Assembly (NCBI GenBank): GCA_027485575.1
Contig: JAIXQU010000148.1
Coordinates: forward strand, 1 to 43,846
DNA length: 43,846 nucleotides
Origin: Cytophagaceae bacterium
GTDB taxonomy: Bacteria; Bacteroidota; Bacteroidia; Cytophagales; Flexibacteraceae
Direction of reading: 5' to 3'
Shown here: positions 27,473 to 36,500 of the stretch, piece by piece
Position numbering within the stretch: position 1 is the stretch's first letter
How the letters are laid out: each line of letters opens with the position of its first letter
Made by a program: the position numbers and the translations under genes
The notes under the pieces: model-generated
What the model was told of the DNA's origin: nothing
Databases searched by the model: none
What the model saw: only the letters and a program-made list of their open reading frames with translations

Positions 27473-30400
27473 CTACCCGATTTCAAGAATCAAATCGTCC
27501 TGATCTACCATTGAACCTTGTTTTAAATGGATTTTAGTAATTTTTCCAGTCCTGATTGAATTCACAGAGGTTTCCATTTTCATAGCTTCAATCACAAACA
27601 AAGGAGTTCTTTCCACCACCTGGTCTCCTTCCTTTACCAAAATTGTGGATATTTTTCCCTGGAGAGGACTTCCAACCTGGTTGCTTCCTGTTGCTTTTGC
27701 ATTGGGTTTATTGGTTGATTTGAAATGATTGTCCTTTACCAGAACCTGCCTGAGTTGGCCATTTAATTCGAAAATGACATTCTTATTTCCATTGGCATCT
27801 AATCTTGTACTTGATTCCAGCAATCTGATAATCAGTTTTTTACCATGCGAAATTTCTACAATAATTTCTTCGCCTTCTTCCAGTCCATAAAAAAAGGCTT
27901 TGGTTGGCAACTTTTCAACACTTCCATAGATTTCAAAATGCTTGTTATATTCCTCAAAAACCTTGGGATACATCTGGAAGCTCAGAAAGTCTGTAAAGGA
28001 TTTTTCGTTTCCAAATTTTTGTTTGAAATCTTCAAATGCCTGGGTAAGAGCCAAAGGTGGAATACCAGAGTTGCTTCTACCTGTCAAAGGCTTTTCTCCT
28101 TTTAGAATAATCTTTTGTAGCTTTTCGGGGAAACCATTTTCCGGGGTGCCAATTTCTCCTTTGAAAAAGCTGATTACAGAATCGGGAAACTGAAGAATTT
28201 CTCCTTTTTCATAAACTTCGGCTTCTGTTAAATTATTGGTTGTTAAAAACAGGGCAAAATCACCCACAATTTTTGAGCTGGGCGTTACTTTTACAATGTC
28301 ACCAAACATTTGATTGGCCACCTTGTAATTGGCTTTGATTTGCTCAAATTTATCTTCAAGCCCTAAAGCCTTGGCTTGTGGCCTGAGATTACTGTATTGA
28401 CCACCCGGAATCTCATGTTCGTAGACCTGGGCTGTTCCAGCTTTCAGGTCTGATTCAAATGGATAATACGTTTCTCTCACGTCTTCCCAATAATTCGAAA
28501 ATTGGTTCAAACTGCTTAAATTATAGGGCAATTCCCGATAATGGTGTTCCATCATGGCCACTATGGAATTAAAATTTGGCTGAGAAGTGAGCCCGGACAA
28601 AGAGGAAATAGCTACATCAATCACATCCACTCCAGCTTCAATTGCAGTGAGATAAGTAGCTGATTGAATTGACGATGTGTCGTGTGTGTGTAAGTGAATG
28701 GGGAGCGAAACTTTTTCTTTCAATCCGGAAATCAAAACTTCAGCAGATTGGGGTTTTAGCAAACCCGCCATATCTTTTATTGCCAGAATATGGGCACCGG
28801 CATCTTCCAGCCTTCTGGCAAAATCCAGATAGTAGGAGAGGGTAAATTTGTTTTGATTGGGGTCCAGCATTTCACCTGTGTAACAAATGGCTGCTTCAGC
28901 TATTCCTCCCGTATATTTTTTAACTGCATTGATGCTGACCTTCATTTCTGCCAGAATGTTGAGCGAATCAAAAATCCGAAAGATGTCAACGCCGGTTTCC
29001 CACGATTTTTCTATAAAATTTTCTACCAGATTGTCAGGATAAGATTTATAACCTACAGCATTAGAACCCCTTATCAACATTTGCAATAAAATATTGGGGG
29101 CAGCGGCTCTTATCTGCCGAAGTCTTTCCCATGGACATTCGTGCAAGAACCGAAGTGCCACATCAAATGTTGCGCCTCCCCAGCATTCCAGTGAGAATGT
29201 TTGGGGATGTTGCCTTGCAAATCGTTCTGTGATGGCAACCATATCCTGGGTACGCATTCTTGTGGCTAATAAACTTTGGTGGGCATCCCTCAAAGTAGTG
29301 TCTGTGTATTGAATTGAATTTTGAGATTTTAACCATCTTGAAAGTCCTTCAGGTCCCAATTTGGTTAGTAACTGTTTGCTTCCTTCCGGTATTGGTTTAG
29401 AAAAATCAGATTCAGGAAAAACAGGTTTTCGAAAGACTTTTTCTTTAATCGGCTTTGGAATTTCAGGATGTCCGTTTACTGAAATATCACCCAAATATTT
29501 GAGCAACTTGTTGGCTCTGTTTTGTGGCTGGGCAAATTTTAAAAGTTCTGGGTGCTCAGCAATAAAATTAACGGTGGCTTCTCCTTTCAAAAAAACGGGG
29601 TTAGAAATTACGTTTTCTAAAAAGCCAATATTGGTTTTGACACCTCTGATTCGAAACTCCCTTAATGCCCTGTGGAGCCGCATCGAAGTGCCTTTCAATG
29701 TTCGACCGGAGGCTGAAACCTTTACTAACAGAGAATCAAAAAATGGAGAAATCCGCATTCCTGTATAAGATGAACCTTCATCCAATCTGATTCCAAAACC
29801 TGCGGCATTCCGATAGGTGAGAATGGTTCCATAATCGGGTTTGAAATTGTTCTCGGGGTCTTCTGTGGTGATTCTGCATTGGATGGCAAAACCACGGATG
29901 GTTACATCTTCTTGCCGGGTAATAAATATTTCTGGGTCGGAAAGTCTATGGCCCTTTGCAATAAGAATTTGAGAACGGACAATATCAATTTTAGTAATTT
30001 CCTCTGTTATGGTATGTTCAACCTGAATTCTCGGATTGACTTCAATAAAATAAATTTGCCCTTCCTGGTCAACCAGAAATTCTACCGTACCAACATTGTT
30101 GTAGTTAACTGCACGGGCAATTTTAAGGGCATATTCATATAATTTATTTTTAATTTCCTGGGCCAATCTTGGGGCTGGTGCCACCTCAACCACTTTTTGA
30201 AACCGCCTTTGAACAGAGCAATCTCTTTCATACAAATGGACAATGTTTCCAAAATTGTCGCCCATAATCTGGACTTCAATGTGTTTTGGTTTGTCAATAA
30301 ATTTTTCCAGAAAAATGGTGTCATCTCCAAAAGATTTCAGTGCCTCATTTTTGGCTTCCTCAAAGGCATTTTTTAATTCCACCTCTTCTTTTACCACCCG

Positions 30401-30913
30401 CATTCCTCTTCCACCTCCTCCCGAAGCCGCTTTTACCATAATTGGAAAGCCAATTCTTCTTGCCTCCGTCAGGGCGATTTCATAGTTCAGTAAATCTTCT
30501 TTGCTATCTTCTATTAAAGGAACACCCGCCTTTCTTGCCAGAATTTTGGCAGCCACTTTATCCCCAAGTTGTTCCATTACCTCTGGTTCCGGCCCGACAA
30601 AAATGATTCCTTCTTCCTTGCAGCGCCTTACAAGATGCACATTTTCAGAAAGAAAACCATATCCGGGATGGATTGCGTCGGCGCCAGATTTTTTTGCGGC
30701 ATTGATGATTGTCTCAACTTCAATGTAGGGTTTAAGGGTTTCATCATCCTGACCTATCTGATACGCCTCATCCGCTTTGTAGCGATGCAAACTGTACCGA
30801 TCTTCATAGGTGTAAATGGCTATGGTTTGAATGCCAAGTTCAGAAGCAGCCCGGCAAATACGAATGGCAATTTCTCCTCGATTTGCTATCAGGAGTTTTT
30901 CGATTTTATTCAT
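27473..30913 (-). CDS. pyc: Pyruvate carboxylase
   Basis: A 1146-residue single-chain biotin enzyme, normal length for bacterial PycA. The biotin carboxylase domain (1-450) has the ATP-grasp glycine loop SGGGGRGM near 164-171 and EVNPRIQVEHT. The carboxyltransferase domain begins near 535 with YTDTTLRDAHQSLLATRMRT, with the metal-site motif HLHTHDTS further on. The last about 75 residues are the biotinyl domain, with the target lysine at position 1112 in EAMKME. The enzyme makes oxaloacetate from pyruvate, bicarbonate and ATP, replenishing the TCA cycle that the nearby sdh genes belong to. ATG start at 30913. No partner gene is close enough to form an operon. Confidence 0.97.
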   Translation of the reverse strand: MNKIEKLLIANRGEIAIRICRAASELGIQTIAIYTYEDRYSLHRYKADEAYQIGQDDETLKPYIEVETIINAAKKSGADAIHPGYGFLSENVHLVRRCKEEGIIFVGPEPEVMEQLGDKVAAKILARKAGVPLIEDSKEDLLNYEIALTEARRIGFPIMVKAASGGGGRGMRVVKEEVELKNAFEEAKNEALKSFGDDTIFLEKFIDKPKHIEVQIMGDNFGNIVHLYERDCSVQRRFQKVVEVAPAPRLAQEIKNKLYEYALKIARAVNYNNVGTVEFLVDQEGQIYFIEVNPRIQVEHTITEEITKIDIVRSQILIAKGHRLSDPEIFITRQEDVTIRGFAIQCRITTEDPENNFKPDYGTILTYRNAAGFGIRLDEGSSYTGMRISPFFDSLLVKVSASGRTLKGTSMRLHRALREFRIRGVKTNIGFLENVISNPVFLKGEATVNFIAEHPELLKFAQPQNRANKLLKYLGDISVNGHPEIPKPIKEKVFRKPVFPESDFSKPIPEGSKQLLTKLGPEGLSRWLKSQNSIQYTDTTLRDAHQSLLATRMRTQDMVAITERFARQHPQTFSLECWGGATFDVALRFLHECPWERLRQIRAAAPNILLQMLIRGSNAVGYKSYPDNLVENFIEKSWETGVDIFRIFDSLNILAEMKVSINAVKKYTGGIAEAAICYTGEMLDPNQNKFTLSYYLDFARRLEDAGAHILAIKDMAGLLKPQSAEVLISGLKEKVSLPIHLHTHDTSSIQSATYLTAIEAGVDVIDVAISSLSGLTSQPNFNSIVAMMEHHYRELPYNLSSLNQFSNYWEDVRETYYPFESDLKAGTAQVYEHEIPGGQYSNLRPQAKALGLEDKFEQIKANYKVANQMFGDIVKVTPSSKIVGDFALFLTTNNLTEAEVYEKGEILQFPDSVISFFKGEIGTPENGFPEKLQKIILKGEKPLTGRSNSGIPPLALTQAFEDFKQKFGNEKSFTDFLSFQMYPKVFEEYNKHFEIYGSVEKLPTKAFFYGLEEGEEIIVEISHGKKLIIRLLESSTRLDANGNKNVIFELNGQLRQVLVKDNHFKSTNKPNAKATGSNQVGSPLQGKISTILVKEGDQVVERTPLFVIEAMKMETSVNSIRTGKITKIHLKQGSMVDQDDLILEIG

Positions 30914-31025
30914 TGGTTAACGGCTAGGATAAAGTTATTGTAAAAGTAATTTCTCCTTCCAAATGAAGCATTATTTTATTTTAACAAAAAAGAAAAATGC
31001 CCAAAAAGAATTGATTGCCGGATTC

Positions 31026-33269
31026 CTATTTCAAGGTCCACCTCATTCCGGCGTAAACAGTAAGCCCCTGAACGGGAGCATAGTTGTAAGAAGGATCAAA
31101 ACTGTATCCATTCGGATTGTTGATTCCTATTGATTTATCAAACGGGTCAAAAGCCCTTAAAATGGGATTGGAGGGAATGAAATTGAGCAAATTTCTTGAC
31201 CCACCAAAAACTTCAAAACCTGATTTCAGATTTTTGGAGATTTGAAAATTAATCAGTGGAAAAACGGGTGACCATTCCGGGCGGAAATCATTGGGAAAAA
31301 CCGGTAGTTTCATAGGACCATTGATTCTACCTGTAAGGTCAAAATTCCAGGTATTCTTCACATAACTCAAAGAAAAAGTTCCGGAAAGGGGTGGGGCAAA
31401 AAGTTGAGTTTCCCTTTTTTGAGCTCCTTTGTCTGATTTTCTCATCCTGTAAACATCCATCCATGTTATGCCTGCCATTGCTTTCCAACCATTTTCAAGT
31501 TGAAGGTCATAGTTGATAGAAATGCCTTGCGATATTCCAAATCCTTTTAAATTGTCATAAATGATTTTTTCCGGATCAGTGAGAAAATCACCAACAATCT
31601 GATTAGAAAATCTTGTATAGAACAGATTGATATCCAGATTGCTAAAACCCATTTGGTGGTTTAAAAATATACGATATCCCACATTGGCATTCCAACTTTT
31701 TTCAGGTAAAAGTTTGTCTTTGATTATCACTTTTCTTGCACCTGTTAAAGCGGCATGATCCTCGGTAAAAAGGTTTACTACCCGGAAGCCATTTCCTGCA
31801 GATAAACGCAAATCCTGATTTGTACTTAGCTTATATTTTATTCCAAAACGAGGCGTCCAGATGCTGCCATGAACATTGTGGTAATCGTATCTTATTCCCG
31901 CTAATCCGGTGAAAACAGAGGAAAACTTATATTCTCCCTGTCCAAAAACTCCGGGCAAAAAAGTCCTTGTTCCCTGATTCCTGATTTTTTGAATTTCAAT
32001 ATTTTGAGTGGCAGGTGTGTTGTCGTCGTAATAAATAAAGCGCACCGGAATACCTGTAACCCAACTTAGTTTTTCTGAAGCGCCCAGCCAAATGATTTGG
32101 GTAAATGCGGTATGTTGTTTTGCTTTAAAATAACTGGTTCCATAATAGCTGTCCTGAAAATGGTAATTGTAGGAGTAATCGATTTTGAAGTTGCCATTTT
32201 TCGAAATGGGTTGGGATCCAAATAATTCTGCCCTCCGGGTCGCTATGCTTTCCCCATAAATAGAATCGGTTCCTTGCCATTTGGGTTTCCATTGCAACTC
32301 GCCACCCCATCTTTCTTCCGAAAAAAGTCTGACTGCAATAGAGGATTTGCCAATGGAATTGGTTTTAAAATCCCATTTATTGAAAATTGAAATTCGTTTC
32401 TGAAGGGCAATGTCAGTGAAGTTATCGCCATTGATGTCTTTTGGCAAACCGTAATTGAAAAGATTAATTCCAAGTAAAGAATTTTGCTTTCCCACATTCC
32501 ATTTAATCGCCCCTTCCAGATTGGTTTCTCCGATTGAAGTGCCGGAAAGCTCAATTTTGGCCAATGGGGCTGAGCCCGGGTCTTTGGTGATGACATTGAC
32601 AAGACCTGCAACCGCTTCTGAGCCATATAATGTAGAGGCAGGGCCTTTTACCACTTCAATCCTTTTAATCAAAGATTGAGGAATTCCGGACAATCCATAA
32701 ACAGTTGAAAGAGAAGAAACAATGGGCATTCCGTCAATCAGAATCATGGTGTACGGTCCTTCTAAACCATTGATGTGAATATCCCCTGCACTGCAAACAT
32801 TGCAATTGATTTGGGGTTGAACACCATTGATCATATTGATGGACTCCAAAAGTGAAGGGGCCCAGGTTTTTTTGAATAGGGTAGGGGTATAAACTTCGAT
32901 GGGTAAAACACTTTCCTTTCTTTGAACTTCATTCATGTTTCCCGAAATAACGACCTCACTTAATTCCCTGTTTTCAGGCCGGAGTCTAAAATGAAAATCC
33001 TTGTGTTTTGAAATCAGAAAAGTATCCAATACATATCCGGATATTGAGATAATAACTTTATAGTCAATGAGTTTTTTAGATTGATATTGAAATTTTCCAT
33101 TTTCATCTGCCTGCACAATTTGCATGGATGGTAAGAACTGAAGGACGGAAAATCCTATTTTTTCTCCTGTTTCTGTATCTGAAACTTTACCCGTTCTGAT
33201 TTCGGTTTGGGAAAAAACCTTTTGGGAAAAAACGAAAATACAGAAAGCGAAATAGAAACGAAAAACCAT
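31026..33269 (-). CDS. TonB-dependent outer-membrane receptor
   Basis: About 747 residues. The ATG at 33269 gives signal peptide MVFRFYFAFCIFVFSQKVFSQ; the TTG four codons upstream is rejected. Residues about 25-100 are a carboxypeptidase-regulatory-like domain, followed by the plug (VVISGNMNEVQRKES...NGLEGPYTMILIDGMP...RIEVVKGPASTLYGSEAVAGLVNVITK) and a 22-stranded barrel ending in an aromatic strand (VYAGMRWTLK). The plug carries a Cys-x-x-Cys (Cys156 and Cys159, NCNVCSAGDI), a feature of a BtuB/FepA-like subset in Bacteroidota. It imports a ligand using TonB energy. There is no SusD partner next to it, so it is not a polysaccharide-utilisation SusC; iron chelate, cobalamin or metal uptake are more likely but unproven. 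Confidence 0.92.
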   Translation of the reverse strand: MVFRFYFAFCIFVFSQKVFSQTEIRTGKVSDTETGEKIGFSVLQFLPSMQIVQADENGKFQYQSKKLIDYKVIISISGYVLDTFLISKHKDFHFRLRPENRELSEVVISGNMNEVQRKESVLPIEVYTPTLFKKTWAPSLLESINMINGVQPQINCNVCSAGDIHINGLEGPYTMILIDGMPIVSSLSTVYGLSGIPQSLIKRIEVVKGPASTLYGSEAVAGLVNVITKDPGSAPLAKIELSGTSIGETNLEGAIKWNVGKQNSLLGINLFNYGLPKDINGDNFTDIALQKRISIFNKWDFKTNSIGKSSIAVRLFSEERWGGELQWKPKWQGTDSIYGESIATRRAELFGSQPISKNGNFKIDYSYNYHFQDSYYGTSYFKAKQHTAFTQIIWLGASEKLSWVTGIPVRFIYYDDNTPATQNIEIQKIRNQGTRTFLPGVFGQGEYKFSSVFTGLAGIRYDYHNVHGSIWTPRFGIKYKLSTNQDLRLSAGNGFRVVNLFTEDHAALTGARKVIIKDKLLPEKSWNANVGYRIFLNHQMGFSNLDINLFYTRFSNQIVGDFLTDPEKIIYDNLKGFGISQGISINYDLQLENGWKAMAGITWMDVYRMRKSDKGAQKRETQLFAPPLSGTFSLSYVKNTWNFDLTGRINGPMKLPVFPNDFRPEWSPVFPLINFQISKNLKSGFEVFGGSRNLLNFIPSNPILRAFDPFDKSIGINNPNGYSFDPSYNYAPVQGLTVYAGMRWTLK

Positions 33270-33541
33270 TTGTTTCGGCAAACTTAAAATAAAATTTGGT
33301 TACCCTAATATTTTTTTTAGTTTATACTTATTTAATTGAAATATAATGAATAAGCTTTATTTTTTGCCAAATTTATTTCAATTTATTCAAAATAAATGCA
33401 CGTTATTTTTTCATCTCAAACCGAAATGTGGCATTTCATTTAAAGTTAAAAATTAGATTTTTTTATATAAAAACTATATGTTTAAGCCTTATTTGAAGTT
33501 ATATTATTTCGATAAGAGTCGGTTGTTATTAACTATTCCCA

Positions 33542-36500
33542 ATGAAGCATTTTTTACTGTTCATCATTTTTCTTTCTAATTTTCTGTTTTTAATTCCGAA
33601 CCGGGGTTTTGCCCAATTGGAGTTCATAGAAAATAAAGGACAATGGCCATCCAAATACAAGCTTAGGGCAAAACTAAGCCATGGGGATTTCTGGCTTTCG
33701 GGCAATGAAGTTGCTTTTGTTTTTTCGGATTTCGGGACTTCAGAATCAACACATGGTCATCCACATGGAAAAGGTGATTTACATGCAGCCAGAGACCATT
33801 GCTACACAATGACTTTTATTGGTGCCAGTTCCAGAGGTGCTTTAAAAGGGGAAAGCCAAAAGCCTGGATACCATAATTATTTTATCTCATCTGATTCGAA
33901 AAAATGGGCCAGTAAAGTTTCCCTGTTTGAAAAAGCCAAAACAAAAAATCTTTATGATGGAATTGATTTGGATTGGAGGTCAGAAAATTTAAACTTAAAA
34001 TATGAATTTACAGTAAAAGCGGGTTCTGACCCATCAAAAATCAAAACCAAGTATGCCGGAATTGAAAAACTGGAGATAGTAAACGGGGCTTTGGTTTTGC
34101 AAACCAGTTTAGGCAAGGTTACTGAACAAAAACCAGTATCATTTCAGTTTGAAAACGGCAAAAAGAAAATGGTGGAAAGCCGGTTTAAATACCTTGGCAA
34201 CCAAACCATTGGATTCGAATTCCCAAACGGATATGATAAAAAGAAAGAATTGATCATCGACCCGATTTTGGTTTTTTCAAGCTTTTCCGGTTCCCGGTCT
34301 GACAATTGGGGATATTCTGCTACTCCTGGTGAAAATGGAACAACGTATGCTTGTGGAATTGCACTTGGACCACGGTTTCCTGTAACCACCGGGGCTTTTC
34401 AGATAGGATATCAGGGAGATACAACATTTCCGGGAATTCAATATTCAACCTATGATATCGGCATCTTAAAATTTAATGCCAACGGGACCCAATTGTTGTA
34501 CGCTACTTATTTAGGAGGTACTGAATCAGAAATTCCCTCTTCCACAGTTGTTGATAAAGATGGAAACCTGATAATTCTTGGCGCTACGAGTTCTGATAAT
34601 TTTCCGGTTTCTGCCGGCGCATATGACATAACCTACAATGGAGGTACACAAGTTGCCCCTTTTGGAGAGGCTGAATCCACTGTCAGATTCAGGCAGGGAA
34701 GCGACATCATCGTTTCTAAACTGTCTCCTGACGGGACTCAACTTTTGGGCTCAACCTTTCTTGGAGGATCAGACAATGAAGGTGTTATGGAATTGCCAAA
34801 CCCAACTACCAATACATTGGTTCGAAATTATGGGGATTGCTACAGAGGCGAAATTCTGGTAGATTCTTTGGGTAAAATTTACATTGCATCTAATACCAGA
34901 AGTTCAAATTTTCCAACCGTATCTCCAATCCAATCTCAAAAGGGAGCGGGTTTTGATGGAATTTGCGCTGTGTTTAATCCAAACTTAACTGCCCTTAATT
35001 TCAGTACATTCATTGGCGGTGATAACAATGATGGGGCATATTCCCTCCAACTTGGAAAGCAAGGTTTCATTTATTTGTGTGGAGGAACTGCCAGTTCAAA
35101 TTTTCCTGCTTCAGCCAATACGATCCATCCCACGTATTCAGGTTCCCTGGATGGATTTGTTTGCAAATTTTCTCCGGCCATCGGCATTTCTTCATTTAAA
35201 TCTTCCTATGTCGGGACTACTGCTTACGACCAATCTTACTTTATTCAATTGGATAAAAAAGAAAGGGTTTATCTATTCGGACAAACCAGAGGGGCATATC
35301 CTGTTTCCTCCGGGGTTTATTCAAATCCAAATTCAGGTCAATTTATTCATTGCATCAGCCCTGGATTTGATACCACCTATTTTTCAACTGTTTTTGGAAA
35401 TGGAGTCCGGACCACCAACATTTCACCTACAGCTTTTCTGGTGGATGATTGCGGACGAATTTATTGTTCAGGGTGGGGGGGAAGCATCAACAATTTTGGT
35501 GGGTATGTTAATGGAAATACCAGCGGGATGCCAACCTCACCAGATGCATTAATTCGAAACAGTGACGGGTCTGATTTTTATATTTTGGTTCTGGAAAAAA
35601 ACGCAACGGCTCTGGGTTTTGCTACTTTTTTTGGCGATACATCAAGTACTGGCAGCGAGCACGTGGATGGTGGAACAAGTCGGTTTGATAAAAAGGGTGT
35701 GATTTATCAGGCGGTTTGCGCCGGTTGTGGCGGGTCATCTCTTTTTCCAACTACACCCGGAGTTGTTTCTAATGTGAACGGTTCAACGAGCTGTAACAAT
35801 GCGGTTTTTAAATATGATTTTTCTTTACTTAAAGCCAAATATCAACCTTCTGTTTTTCAAGGTTGTGCCCCCATTTCAATCCGGTTCAACAGTGAAAGTA
35901 TTTTTGCACAAAACTATATCTGGGATTTTCAGGATGGACCCAGGGTGAATACAACCCAGGATACCATTAGCCATTTATTCGACTCGGCCGGGACTTATAA
36001 AGTGAAGCTCATTGCCTTGAATGCCGATGCCTGCCCGAATATAGACTCGCTGGAGCGCACCATTCAAATTCAAAAAGCGCCTGACTTTCCTGGTGATACA
36101 CTTTTGTTCTGCAGTTTTCAGGATACTTTGCAACTTCCAACCTTGCCATCCGGTAGCCTTACCTATAACTGGTCGCCCTCGATTTTTCTTTCAGGCACAA
36201 CATTTTCGGCCCCAAAAGTTATCCGGCCAGATTCAACCATTAATTATACAGGTTCGGTAAGAACAGGATTTGGTTGTATTTCCACTGCCCAATTCAGGGT
36301 TTCAGATGGCGTTTTGAAGGCCAGTTCAGAGGCAGATACACTTCAGGGCTGCAGACCGTTGACCATCAGTTTTTCAAACAAAAGCTATAAAGCTAAAAAA
36401 TCAACCTGGTTTTGGGGAACCGGAGATTCTACGGAAAGCAATCTTCCCGTTCAGTCTTTTACCTTCAATCAGGCTGGAGTTTTTAAAGTGATTTTAAAAG

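Noticed and set aside
35013-35552. 179-residue plus-strand frame inside the giant SBBP gene
   Set aside because: A second reading frame of a clearly coding, well-supported gene.
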